A DNA stretch of 64,000 bases from Streptomyces catenulae (GTDB taxonomy: Bacteria > Actinomycetota > Actinomycetes > Streptomycetales > Streptomycetaceae). The DNA is taken from assembly GCF_000718015.1 (NCBI RefSeq), contig NZ_JODY01000011.1, positions 62,001-126,000 of the forward strand. Reading direction: 5' to 3'. The position numbers and the translations under genes were made by a program. Shown here one piece after another: positions 34,920 to 43,274 of this stretch. The notes beneath the pieces were generated by a model that did no database searches, had not been told where the DNA came from, and saw nothing but the letters and a program-made list of their open reading frames with translations. The number at the start of each line of letters is the position of its first letter. Position 1 is the first letter of the stretch.

Positions 34920-35483
34920 TCAGAGACAGGGGGCGGGTGCGGTGAACGGGCCTATGAGGTGCAGGACCTCCGGCTCGTGGCCCTGCTCCGGGAAGAGCGC
35001 CGCGTCGAAGAGCACCTCGCGGCGGTGGGGTGCGCCGTGGCGCTCGGCGAACGAGGAGAAGAGCCGGTTGGACGCGGCGTTCTCCGCCGTGATCGTCGTC
35101 TCCAGGCGGCTCACGCCCAACTCCCGCGCGGTACGGGTGGTCAGCCCGTCCAGCAGGGCGGCGGCGAGGCCGCGCCCGCGGTGCGCGTCGTCGACGGCCA
35201 CCTGCCACACGAGCAGGGTGTCCGGACGGTCGGGGCGGATGTAGCCGGTGACGAAGGCGGCCGGCTCACCCTCGGTGTCGCGGGCGACAACGGAGGTGGC
35301 GGCGAAGTCACGGCACCACAGCAGGTAGCTGTAGGAGGAGTTCAGGTCCAGTGTCCGGGAGTCGCGGGCGATTCGCCAGATCGCGGCTCCGTCCTCCACC
35401 CGTGGGGTGTCGAGCTTGAAACCCTCCGGCAATTCCTTGATTTCGCTTCGGGCACGTGCATGGTCTGCTTGTGCGGCGGTCAT
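34920..35483 (-). CDS. ectA: L-2,4-diaminobutyrate acetyltransferase EctA
   Basis: GNAT enzyme, 187 residues, that N-acetylates diaminobutyrate in the ectoine pathway. The family pattern is visible: DTPRVEDGAAIWRIARDS, NSSYSYLLWCRDF, WQVAVDDAHRGRGLAAALL (acetyl-CoA motif) and TTITAENAASNRLFSSFA. ATG 35483 (MTAAQAD) is preferred over an upstream in-frame start at 35513, because the upstream residues do not match relatives. It is the first gene of ectABCD, with a visibly AT-richer region upstream. Confidence 0.95.
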   Translation of the reverse strand: MTAAQADHARARSEIKELPEGFKLDTPRVEDGAAIWRIARDSRTLDLNSSYSYLLWCRDFAATSVVARDTEGEPAAFVTGYIRPDRPDTLLVWQVAVDDAHRGRGLAAALLDGLTTRTARELGVSRLETTITAENAASNRLFSSFAERHGAPHRREVLFDAALFPEQGHEPEVLHLIGPFTAPAPCL

Positions 35484-35937
35484 GGAAATTAAATTTACCG
35501 AGGGAAAAAGCAAATTGCATCGCGGGCAGGGGTTACGCAGTCGGGGGCTTTCATGTTATCGCGCGGGGGCGCCCGAGCGCGCGGAAGTGCAAAGAGATGT
35601 ATGCTTTTGTACCGGAAATCTCGGGCGAAGCGGACAGCGTGTGGAGTCGGTCACAGGTCCGTAACGTCCCTGAGATCGCTCCGAATTCTGGCTTCCGGCG
35701 CTAGCGAAATCTTGGCGTTTGAGGTCAGGAAAAGCGGGAAGGAGAATACGGGCAGCTGACATCCAATGAATTGGAAATGTGCCTGCGGAAGGTTCTCCGC
35801 AAAGTTGCCTCGGGCATCACGCGAGAGTCTGCCGGGAAAACCCCCGGCGCACTTCCGTTTACGGAAATCCACCGGCGTGCGCCGTTTCACGCGGGCGCGC
35901 GGCGGAGGGAACGTATGCCTGCGCATAAAGTGCCGTC
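35484..35937. promoter_or_regulatory. AT-richer divergent control region, ectA / amidohydrolase
   Basis: 454 bp between divergent starts, plainly richer in A/T than the rest of the window. It holds several short inverted repeats: TCCAATGAATTGGA at 35762-35775, TGCGGA-N6-TCCGCA at 35784-35801, GCCGGG-N6-CCCGGC at 35831-35848, and the perfect TTCCGTTTACGGAA at 35853-35866. No reading frame in it looks coding. It is the probable site of osmotic control of ectABCD. Confidence 0.6.
35926..35937 (+). promoter_or_regulatory. -10 box for a leaderless amidohydrolase transcript
   Basis: TAAAGT at 35926-35931 is six bases before the ATG at 35938; no ribosome-binding site fits in between. Confidence 0.55.
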
Positions 35938-37038
35938 ATGACGTCGAAGAGCGAAGGTGCGGCGCTGCACCTCACAGGACGGATTCTGGTCGGGCCGGAC
36001 GACGTGCGCGACGAGATGTGGGTCGTCGGCGGCCGCATCACCTATGAACGCCCGCGCACGAACGGTGAGTTCACCACCGTCCAGGGCTGGGTGCTGCCCG
36101 GTCTCGTCGACGCCCACTGCCACGTCGGGCTCGACGCCCACGGTCCCGTCGACGCGGCCACCGCCGAGAAGCAGGCGCTCACCGACCGCGACGGCGGCGC
36201 GCTGCTGCTGCGCGACGCGGGCTCCCCGTCCGACACCCGCTGGATCGACGACCGCGCCGACCTGCCCCGGATCATCCGCGCCGGACGCCATATCGCCCGC
36301 ACTCGCCGCTACATCCGCAACTACGCCCACGAGATCGAACCGGCGGACCTGGTGGCCTATGTGGCGCAGGAGGCGCGGCGCGGCGACGGCTGGGTCAAGC
36401 TCGTCGGCGACTGGATCGACCGCTCCACCGGCGACCTGGAGTCCTGCTGGCCGCCGGGCGAGGTCGCCGCCGCCATCGCCGAGGCGCACCGGCTCGGCGC
36501 CCGCGTCACCGCGCACTGCTTCGCCGAGGACAGCCTCGCGCCGCTGGTCGAGGCGGGTATCGACTGCATCGAGCACGCCACCGGGCTGACCGAGGAGACC
36601 ATCCCGCTCTTCGCCGAACGGGGCGTGGCGATCGTCCCCACCCTCGTCAACATCGCCACCTTCCCGGACCTGGCGGCGGGCGGCGAGAAGAAGTTCCCGC
36701 GCTGGGCCGACCACATGCGCCGCCTGCACGCCCGCCGCTACGACACCGTCCGCGCCGCCTACGACGCCGGGGTGCCGGTCTTCGCCGGGACGGACGCGGG
36801 CGGCTCACTGGCACACGGGCTGGTCGCGCAGGAGGTCGCCGAGTTGCGCAAGGCCGGAATCCCGGCGGTGGCCGCGCTCTCCGCCACCACCTGGGGCGCC
36901 CGCGACTGGCTGGGCCGCCCCGGACTCACCGAGGGTGCCTCCGCCGACCTGGTGGTCTACCCCGAGGACCCGCGCGCGGACGTCCGGGTGCTGGCGGCGC
37001 CGCGCCGGGTGGTGCTGCGCGGGCAGATCATCGGCTGA
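35938..37038 (+). CDS. Metal-dependent amidohydrolase family protein
   Basis: A 366-residue amidohydrolase-superfamily enzyme with an N-terminal composite beta domain and a TIM barrel. Metal-binding motifs are DAHCH (His60, His62), the later VTAHCFAE and CIEHATG His residues, and the Asp in GTDAGG; WVKLVGDW may supply a bridging Lys. It resembles prolidase/imidazolonepropionase-like members of the family. The substrate is unknown. It is divergent from ectA, a neighbour relation that I have seen for ectoine loci only as context, so no role in ectoine turnover is claimed. Confidence 0.88.
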   Translation: MTSKSEGAALHLTGRILVGPDDVRDEMWVVGGRITYERPRTNGEFTTVQGWVLPGLVDAHCHVGLDAHGPVDAATAEKQALTDRDGGALLLRDAGSPSDTRWIDDRADLPRIIRAGRHIARTRRYIRNYAHEIEPADLVAYVAQEARRGDGWVKLVGDWIDRSTGDLESCWPPGEVAAAIAEAHRLGARVTAHCFAEDSLAPLVEAGIDCIEHATGLTEETIPLFAERGVAIVPTLVNIATFPDLAAGGEKKFPRWADHMRRLHARRYDTVRAAYDAGVPVFAGTDAGGSLAHGLVAQEVAELRKAGIPAVAALSATTWGARDWLGRPGLTEGASADLVVYPEDPRADVRVLAAPRRVVLRGQIIG

Positions 37039-37099
37039 GGATGGCACCGGGTGCCGCGCACGGCCGTGGCGGGCGCCGGGCGTGCGCGGCGGCGGACGG

Positions 37100-37137
37100 C
37101 GCGGGGCCGGGCGCGCTGTGCGTCGCCCGGCCCCGCG
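37100..37137. terminator. Bidirectional terminator, amidohydrolase / BASS transporter
   Basis: A 14-bp perfect stem (37100-37113 with 37124-37137) with a 10-nt loop, between two convergent genes. Confidence 0.88.
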
Positions 37138-37157
37138 GTCGTCCTCGTCCCGGGCGG

Positions 37158-38219
37158 CTACGCCCGCGGTGCGTCGCGGCGCCCGGTACGCGCCATCCAG
37201 GCGGCGACCAGCGCGCCCGAGATGTTGTGCCACACGGAGAACACCGCGGCGGGCAGCGCAGCCGCCGGGCTGAAGTGCGCGGTGGCCAGCGACGCGGCCA
37301 GACCGGAGTTCTGCATACCGACCTCGAAGGCCATCGCCCGGCTCGCCGGACGGCCCAGCCGGGCCAGCTTGCCCGCGCCGTAACCGAGCGCCAGCCCGAG
37401 ACCGTTGTGGAGCAGTACGGCGACGATCACCAGGAACGCGGCGTCCTTGATCGCGGCGGCGCTGCCGGAGACCACGGCGAGCACGATGGCGGCGATGGTC
37501 ACCGCGGAGATCCAGGGCAGCGCCCGCAGCACCCGGTCGACGTAACGCCCGGCGACCAGCCGCACCACGAGTCCGGCCACCACCGGCAGCAGCACCGTCT
37601 TCAGGATGTCGGTGACCATCACCCCGGCGTCGACGTGCAGGAACTGCCCGGCCAGCAGCAGCGTCAGCGGCGGGGTGACCAGCGGCGCCAGGACGGTGGA
37701 GACGGTGGCGACGGAGACCGACAGCGCGACGTCGCCGCGGGCGAGGAACGTCACGACGTTGGACGCGGTGCCGCTGGGCGCGCAGCCGACCAGGATCACC
37801 CCGGCCGCCAGCTGCGGCGGCAGATCCAGCACCGTGGCGATCAGCCAGCCGAGCCCCGGCATGATCACGTAGTGCGCCACCAGACCGAGACCGACCGCCC
37901 AGGGGCGCCTGGCGACGGCGGTGAAGTCCGGCAGCGTCAGCGTCAGCCCCATCGAGAACATCACCACGCCGAGCAGCCACGGCACCGCGGGCGCCCAGCC
38001 GGTGAAGTGCGACGGCCACAGCAGCCCCAGCGCACCGGCGGCGATCACCAGCAGCGGAAAGACCGTGACGGCGCGCCGGGCCGCACGGTCGGACGCGGGC
38101 AGATCGCCGTGGACCGGCGCGGGGCCACCGTCCGGTGACGCGGCGGCGGCGTCCACGGTGGGTCGCTCGCCCGGCGCGCCGGAGGGATCTTTCGGGGGAT
38201 TCGTCTGCTCGTTCGACAC
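37158..38219 (-). CDS. Bile acid:sodium symporter (BASS) family transporter
   Basis: A 353-residue integral membrane protein with nine to ten helices. The two discontinuous-helix signatures of the family are visible: GCAPSGTASNVVTFLARGD and FEVGMQNSGLAASLA. Members carry organic anions such as pantoate, pyruvate or bile acids with sodium; the substrate cannot be assigned. The first 45 residues are hydrophilic and Pro-rich. GTG 38219 is the likeliest start, as the frame upstream is not membrane-like; the ribosome-binding site is weak. Confidence 0.88.
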   Translation of the reverse strand: MSNEQTNPPKDPSGAPGERPTVDAAAASPDGGPAPVHGDLPASDRAARRAVTVFPLLVIAAGALGLLWPSHFTGWAPAVPWLLGVVMFSMGLTLTLPDFTAVARRPWAVGLGLVAHYVIMPGLGWLIATVLDLPPQLAAGVILVGCAPSGTASNVVTFLARGDVALSVSVATVSTVLAPLVTPPLTLLLAGQFLHVDAGVMVTDILKTVLLPVVAGLVVRLVAGRYVDRVLRALPWISAVTIAAIVLAVVSGSAAAIKDAAFLVIVAVLLHNGLGLALGYGAGKLARLGRPASRAMAFEVGMQNSGLAASLATAHFSPAAALPAAVFSVWHNISGALVAAWMARTGRRDAPRA

Positions 38220-38552
38220 GGCGGCACTGTAGCCGTCACCTGCATGTATCGGACAGCAAATCCGGATGGTGGACGCCGGGGCGCCGCCGCGCCCGTGACG
38301 CCCGCGCACGCGGGGCGCGACGGCGGCGCGCCGCGACCGCGGACGTCTGCGGGGTGGCCGAGGCCAACGGGCCCCTTGCGTCAGGGGATTCGAATGGAGA
38401 TCCGGAAACCACTCATAAGCGTGAACTCACCATTCGTGGCTGACTGTTCACCCTCCGTGCGTACAGTATGGACGGGTCGAGGTCACCGGCCGTCGCGATG
38501 TCCCCCATTGGCACGGGCGGTGGCTCCATTCCTCCGTGGGGGTTCCACACAC
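38220..38552. other. Divergent 333-bp promoter region
   Basis: No gene. A promoter for the LAETG protein is suggested by CTGACT at 38440-38445 and TACAGT at 38462-38467 (16-bp spacer), leaving an untranslated leader of about 80 nt. Confidence 0.45.
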
Positions 38553-39743
38553 GTGTCCACCAGCTCCATCAGTCCGTCCGGCCTGCCCGCGTCCCCGCGG
38601 ACCGGCCCCGAGACCCCGGTGCGCCGTCCCGCGCGCCGCCTCGCCGCCGTCGCGGCCGCCACCGCGCTCGCCGCCGGTCCCGCGCTCCTCCTCGGCGCCG
38701 CCCCGGCGCACGCCGCCGATCACGGCACCGCCGGTGCCGCCGTGCTCCGCACCGGTCTGGACGTCAGCCTGCTCAACAAGGCCGTCACGCTGCCGCTCAA
38801 CGTCACCCTCAACGACGTACACGCCCCGGCCGACGCGAAGAAGACCGCGCTCACCGTCGACCTGGACGGCGTCGACGGCGGCAAGCCCTTCTCGGTGCTC
38901 CGTGCCGACGTCGCCACCGCACGGGCCACCGCCGACGCGGCGAAGGCCGAGGGGTACAGCAACCTCGCGCACGCCAAGGTCAACGTCCCCGGGCTGCCGC
39001 TGCTCTCCCTCATCGAGGTCGAGAAGGTCACCTCCCGCGCCGTCTGCACCGCGGGGGAGCGGCCCACCGCCGCCTCCCACGTCCTCGGCACCGTCAAGAT
39101 CCTCGGCAAGGCCGTCACGCTCACCGCGGGCGGCACCACCGAGGTCAAGGTCCCGGGCGTCGGAGAGGTCCGTCTCGACCTCTCCAAGACGCAGACCACC
39201 TCCAAGAGCGCCGCGGCCACCGCGCTCGACCTCCAGGTCTCCGTCAACCCGCTGAAGCTCAACGTCGCCGAGGTCAACGGCCGCGTCCGGCTCGCCGAGG
39301 CCAGCTGCACCACCCCCGGCGCCCCCGACCCGGGCCAGGGCGCCGCGGGCGGCTCGACGACCGGCGGTTCCACGACGGGCGGTGCGACAGACGGCGGCGC
39401 CTCGGACGGCGGGGCGACGACCGGCGGTTCGGGCTCCGGCGGCCAGACCGGCGGAGGCCAGACCGGCGGTTCCACCACCGGCGGCAACGGCGGCCACGAC
39501 GGCGGTACCTCCGGCTCGGGCGGTCACGACGGCGGCGCCTCGGGCTCCGGCGGTCACGACGGTGGCGCCTCCGGCTCCGGTGGTTCCGACCCGCGGCCGC
39601 AGGGCGGCGGCGACGGCAACCTCGCCGAGACGGGCAGCAGTTCCGCCACCCCGTACCTCGCGGGCGGCGCCGCGGTGCTGGTCGCCGCGGGCGCCGGTTC
39701 GGTGCTCTACTCCCGCCGTCGCAAGGCCGCGGTGAGCGGCTGA
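38553..39743 (+). CDS. SCO1860-type LAETG-anchored surface protein
   Basis: A secreted cell-wall-anchored protein, 396 residues. The Sec signal peptide ends near residue 49 (PAHAAD). A globular beta-rich domain follows (about 50-265, with two Cys). A Gly/Ser/Thr linker made of near-identical repeats (GGHDGGASGSG, GGSTTGG) spans about 270-355. The C-terminus has LAETG, a hydrophobic helix and YSRRRKAA, the class E sortase (LAXTG) signal. The same family occurs near the ectoine and cobalamin loci in Streptomyces. GTG 38553 is the best start; the ribosome-binding site is poor. Confidence 0.88.
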   Translation: MSTSSISPSGLPASPRTGPETPVRRPARRLAAVAAATALAAGPALLLGAAPAHAADHGTAGAAVLRTGLDVSLLNKAVTLPLNVTLNDVHAPADAKKTALTVDLDGVDGGKPFSVLRADVATARATADAAKAEGYSNLAHAKVNVPGLPLLSLIEVEKVTSRAVCTAGERPTAASHVLGTVKILGKAVTLTAGGTTEVKVPGVGEVRLDLSKTQTTSKSAAATALDLQVSVNPLKLNVAEVNGRVRLAEASCTTPGAPDPGQGAAGGSTTGGSTTGGATDGGASDGGATTGGSGSGGQTGGGQTGGSTTGGNGGHDGGTSGSGGHDGGASGSGGHDGGASGSGGSDPRPQGGGDGNLAETGSSSATPYLAGGAAVLVAAGAGSVLYSRRRKAAVSG

Positions 39744-39840
39744 TCCGGCCCCGTGTGCCGGGCCGGTGCCGTGGGGGCGCCGTCCCGGTGTGCGGTCCGG
39801 GCGCGGTCCGGAACCCCGTGCCCGCCTCGGCCCGTCCGCC

Positions 39841-39869
39841 GTCTCCCGCCCGCAGCCCGGGCGGGAGAC
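39841..39869. terminator. Terminator between the LAETG gene and cobC
   Basis: A 12-bp perfect stem (39841-39852 with 39858-39869) with a 5-nt loop, between convergent genes. Confidence 0.82.
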
Positions 39870-39999
39870 CGGGACGGTGACCGGGCGGGACGGACGGCGC
39901 CCCGTGCGGGACCGGCCAGGTGGCGGCCGGTCCCGCACCCTTTTCCCGGCGGCGCCTCCGGCCGCCCCGGCTCCGTACGCGCCCCGTGGCGGCGCGCCG

Positions 40000-41100
40000 T
40001 CACCCCGCGGCGTCCGGCTCCCGCCCGCAGCCCGGGGCGCGCTCCGCCGCCACCTTGCCCATGGCTTCCGTCAGGGCGGCCGTGAAGCGGTCCGTGGTCT
40101 CCCGGTCGCGGACCGCCAGCCGGAGCCAGTCGGGGCCCAGCCCCGGGAACGTGTCGCCGCGGCGCACCGCGAAACCGCTCGCCCGCAGCGCCTCCCGCAC
40201 CGCCGCCGCGTCCGCCAGCCGGATCAGCACGAACGGCGCCTCGGCCGGGCCGACGACACGCACGCCCGGGACGGCGGACAGCCGCGCCACCAGATGGGCC
40301 CGGTCCACCGCCGTCCGCTCGGCGGCGACCGCCGCCTCCGCCAGCGCCGCGGGGCCCGAGCACGCCGTGGCCGCCGCCAGCGCGGGCGACGACACCGGCC
40401 ACAGCGGCTGCGCCCGCTCCAGCTCCGCCACCGTCCCCGGCTCCGCCAGCAGATAGCCGATCCGCAGCCCGGCCAGCCCCCAGGTCTTCGTCAGACTGCG
40501 CAGCACCACCAGACCGGGCAGATCCGTCCGCCCGGCCAGCGACTCCCGCTCCCCGGGCACCGCGTCCATGAACGCCTCGTCCACCACCAGCGTCCGCCCC
40601 GGCCGCGCCAACCGCGCCAGGACGTCCGCCGGGTGCAGCACCGACGTCGGGTTCGTCGGATTGCCGACGACGACCAGATCGGCGTCGTCCGGCACCGCCG
40701 CGGGGTCCAGCCGGAAGCCGTCCCGCGCGTCGAGGAGCACCCGCTCCACCGGGTGCCCGGCGTCCCGCAGCGCCGCCTCCGGCTCGGTGAACTGCGGATG
40801 CACCACCACCGGACGGCGCGCCCGTACCGCCCGCGCCAGCAGCACGAACGCCTCCGCCGCGCCCGATGTCAGCAACGTCCGCGCCACCGGCAGCCCGTGG
40901 CGCGCCGCGACCGCGCGCCGCGCCGCCGTCCCGTCCGGGTACGCGGCGAGCCCGTCCAACGACGCGACCAGCTCCGCCTTCAGCCACGCCGGGGGCGTCC
41001 CCGTACGGACGTTGACCGCCAGGTCCGTCAACGCGGCGGCGTCGCCCCGGACTTCGGCGTCGCCGTGGTGGCGCAGATCGGGTTCAGCGGACGGCGACAC
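40000..41100 (-). CDS. cobC: CobC-like PLP enzyme (threonine-phosphate decarboxylase/aminotransferase, Rv2231c type)
   Basis: Class I/II aminotransferase-fold enzyme, 366 residues, expected to supply the aminopropanol phosphate arm of cobalamin or act beside CobD. The PLP lysine is in VLRSLTKTWGLAGLRIGY, and VVGNPTNPTS and LVVDEAFMD are the cofactor-contact motifs. It is the last gene of the cob cluster; its start overlaps the cbiX stop by 17 bp. Confidence 0.9.
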   Translation of the reverse strand: MSPSAEPDLRHHGDAEVRGDAAALTDLAVNVRTGTPPAWLKAELVASLDGLAAYPDGTAARRAVAARHGLPVARTLLTSGAAEAFVLLARAVRARRPVVVHPQFTEPEAALRDAGHPVERVLLDARDGFRLDPAAVPDDADLVVVGNPTNPTSVLHPADVLARLARPGRTLVVDEAFMDAVPGERESLAGRTDLPGLVVLRSLTKTWGLAGLRIGYLLAEPGTVAELERAQPLWPVSSPALAAATACSGPAALAEAAVAAERTAVDRAHLVARLSAVPGVRVVGPAEAPFVLIRLADAAAVREALRASGFAVRRGDTFPGLGPDWLRLAVRDRETTDRFTAALTEAMGKVAAERAPGCGREPDAAG

Positions 41101-41905
41101 GGTGGTCCTCCGCCGCCCGGACGGCCTCCCGGTAGCGCGCCACCACCGCGTCGGCCACCTCCGGTGCCGCGCCGACCGGCTCGGCGCACGCCACCTCGGA
41201 CTCCGGGTGCGCCGCGCTCCAGCCCTCGGTCTGCAGCCGCAGCCGCTCGTGCTCCTCGCCGGGCAGCGGGAAGCAGGGGAGCACCACGATCCGCCCCGGC
41301 GCGTCCGGCCCGGGCACCGCGGCGCCCAGCACCCGGCAGCGCTCCAGACCCGCCGGGACGTCCGGCGCCGCGTACGACAGGAACGCGGTCTCCACCCCGG
41401 CCAGACCCCGGCCCTCCCACAGCAGCCGGGCGGCCCGCGCCACCTCGGCGTTGGCGTACGGATCGCCGGACCCGCCGCCCACCAGCAACACCGTCGTACG
41501 GGCCCGGTCGCGGGGGCGGCGCGCCCCGCCGCCGCCCAACGCCGCGTCCAACTGCCGCTCCCACGCGCCGAGAAGCAGCGGATGGCCGTCCGGGGCCTGC
41601 CCGCGGACGAAGGACAGCCCGGCGTGGCGCGCGGTGGCCGCGGTCAGCTCGGCGGCCGGTCCGCGCCGCGCCGGGCCCTCCGATATCAGCGGCACCGTGA
41701 CGATCTCCGTGGCGCCCCGGGCGGCGAGGTCGTCGACCGCCTCGGCGAGCGGCAGCGCCGACGGCGCCCGCCCGGTGAAACCGGCCGCCGCCGGTACCTC
41801 GGGACAGCACTCGGCGACCGCGGCCAGCAGCGCGCGCAGGGCCTGCGCCCCGCCGTCGTCGCGGTCGCCGTGACCGGCGATGAGCAGGGCGGGAGGGGTG
41901 GTCAC
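41084..41905 (-). CDS. cbiX: Sirohydrochlorin cobalto/ferro-chelatase CbiX/SirB family (internal start)
   Basis: A 273-residue two-domain CbiX/SirB-like chelatase that inserts metal into sirohydrochlorin. The N-terminal repeat has the metal-site His in LIAGHGDRDDGG and PLISEGPARRG; the second repeat has LLVGGGSGDPYANAEVAR and IVVLPCFPLPGEEHERL. The start GTG 41905 is preceded by AAGGAG at 8-nt spacing, strong evidence for independent initiation. It lies in the cobalamin cluster, so cobalt is the expected metal. Confidence 0.85.
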   Translation of the reverse strand: MTTPPALLIAGHGDRDDGGAQALRALLAAVAECCPEVPAAAGFTGRAPSALPLAEAVDDLAARGATEIVTVPLISEGPARRGPAAELTAATARHAGLSFVRGQAPDGHPLLLGAWERQLDAALGGGGARRPRDRARTTVLLVGGGSGDPYANAEVARAARLLWEGRGLAGVETAFLSYAAPDVPAGLERCRVLGAAVPGPDAPGRIVVLPCFPLPGEEHERLRLQTEGWSAAHPESEVACAEPVGAAPEVADAVVARYREAVRAAEDHRVAVR

Positions 41906-42400
41906 AAGATCTCCTTGAGGGGCCGTGCAGCGGCGTGGCCGGGCCGTGGCCGGGCCGGATGGGGGAGGGACGACGATAACCGAGGGGCGGGCCCGCGCCG
42001 TGCCGTGGTGGCCGGTCGCCGACGCCACCGCGCAGGTGGCCCGCGAGGGCCTGCCGGGCGGCGCCGACTTCCGTTTCCCGACGAGCAGTTGGGCGCCCGG
42101 CCCGGCCGCCAGCAGCGCCGCCGCCTCCGCCACACTCGGCGTCCCGACGGCCTCCCGTACGACCGCCGAACCGCCGCCCGGCACCCGTACCGCCGCCAGC
42201 TCCCTGGCCGAAAACGTATGCAGTGCCACGCCCAGCCGCCGGGCCGCGCCGACCAGACCCGGTTCGGCCGCCTTCGCCTCGACGGTCGCCAGCGCCACCA
42301 CCGTCCCGCCCGACTCCGCCAGCGTGGCCCGGACCAGCGCCACCACCTCGTCCGCGGGGACGCCCCGGCGCGCCCCGACGCCCACGTGCACGGCGGTCAC
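41084..42400 (-). CDS. cobE: CobE/CbiG C-terminal domain protein whose frame runs on into CbiX
   Basis: The first about 120 residues are a cobalamin biosynthesis protein of the CobE/CbiG C-terminal type: VHVGVGARRGVPADEVVALV, ATVEAKAAEPGL, SVAEAAALLAAGPGAQLLVGKRKSA and the final ATCAVA. No stop codon follows; a Pro/Arg-rich stretch of about 40 codons continues in the same frame straight into the chelatase at 41905. The open frame encodes 438 residues. Either the two proteins are truly fused, or both forms are made, since the chelatase has its own AAGGAG and GTG. The start is GTG 42400. Confidence 0.7.
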   Translation of the reverse strand: MTAVHVGVGARRGVPADEVVALVRATLAESGGTVVALATVEAKAAEPGLVGAARRLGVALHTFSARELAAVRVPGGGSAVVREAVGTPSVAEAAALLAAGPGAQLLVGKRKSAPPGRPSRATCAVASATGHHGTARARPSVIVVPPPSGPATARPRRCTAPQGDLVTTPPALLIAGHGDRDDGGAQALRALLAAVAECCPEVPAAAGFTGRAPSALPLAEAVDDLAARGATEIVTVPLISEGPARRGPAAELTAATARHAGLSFVRGQAPDGHPLLLGAWERQLDAALGGGGARRPRDRARTTVLLVGGGSGDPYANAEVARAARLLWEGRGLAGVETAFLSYAAPDVPAGLERCRVLGAAVPGPDAPGRIVVLPCFPLPGEEHERLRLQTEGWSAAHPESEVACAEPVGAAPEVADAVVARYREAVRAAEDHRVAVR

Positions 42401-42498
42401 CGGGCGCCCGCCGGGCGCCGTGCGAAGGTGCGGGCGCGGCGGCCCGTCAGTAGGAAGGGGGCAGAGCCGGCGGTGGACCGGCGGGAAGGGGTGCGGCG

Positions 42499-43254
42499 GT
42501 GCCGGTCCTCATCGCGTGCGGCGCGGTCCTGATGACGCTGCTGGGCGGCTGGGTCGCCCAGCGCGTCACCGACCGCCGCCACCTCGTGCTGGGACTGGCC
42601 GGTGGGCTGATGCTCGGCGTCGTCGGGCTCGATCTGCTGCCCGAGGCGCTGGACGCCGCCGGACGCCCGGTCTTCGGCGTCCCGCTCGCGCTGCTCACCT
42701 TCGTCCTCGGCTTCCTCGCCGCACACGCCCTGGAACGGCTCCTCGCGGTGCGCCGCGCCGCCCGCGGCAGCGGACCGCCGGGCGCCGCCGGAGCCGTCGC
42801 GCCCAACGGCGGCCGCATCCCGCAGGTGGGGCTGACCGCCGCCACCGCGATGGTGCTGCACAGCGTCATGGACGGCTTCGCCATCGGCGTCGCCTTCCAG
42901 ACCGGGCACGGCATGGCCACCGCGGTGGCGATCGCCGTCATCGCCCACGACTTCGCCGACGGCTTCAACACGTACACGATCACCAGCCTGTACGGGAACG
43001 CGCGGCGCCGGGCGTTGCTGATGCTCGGGGCGGACGCGGTGGCGCCGCTGCTGGGGGCCGCCGCGACGCTGGTGGTCACCCTTCCGGAGCAGTGGCTTGG
43101 CGGCTATCTCGGGTTCTTCGGCGGGGTGCTGCTCTACCTGGCGACCTCCGGCATCCTGCCCGAGGCGCACCACGCCCACCCGGCACTGCCCACGCTGGCC
43201 TGCACGGTCGCCGGGGCGGGCGCCATCTGGCTGGTCGTCGGCCTCGCGGGCTGA
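42499..43254 (+). CDS. ZIP family metal transporter embedded in the cob cluster
   Basis: A 251-residue membrane protein with about eight helices. The ZIP metal-transport helices are clear: HSVMDGFAIGVAFQTGH and IAHDFADGFNTYTI, which supply His/Asp/Asn ligands. It is on the plus strand inside an otherwise minus-strand cobalamin cluster, between cobE and the VOC gene. No CbiMNQO cobalt importer is in the window, so cobalt or zinc uptake linked to B12 synthesis is possible (inference). The start is GTG 42499 after GGGAAGGGG. Confidence 0.88.
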   Translation: MPVLIACGAVLMTLLGGWVAQRVTDRRHLVLGLAGGLMLGVVGLDLLPEALDAAGRPVFGVPLALLTFVLGFLAAHALERLLAVRRAARGSGPPGAAGAVAPNGGRIPQVGLTAATAMVLHSVMDGFAIGVAFQTGHGMATAVAIAVIAHDFADGFNTYTITSLYGNARRRALLMLGADAVAPLLGAAATLVVTLPEQWLGGYLGFFGGVLLYLATSGILPEAHHAHPALPTLACTVAGAGAIWLVVGLAG

Positions 43255-43274
43255 CCGGCCCGCCGCCACCGCGC

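Noticed and set aside
35651..36047. Short frames in the ectA/amidohydrolase control region
   Set aside because: Codon usage lacks the G/C third-position bias of the neighbouring genes, and no family resemblance or ribosome-binding site is present.
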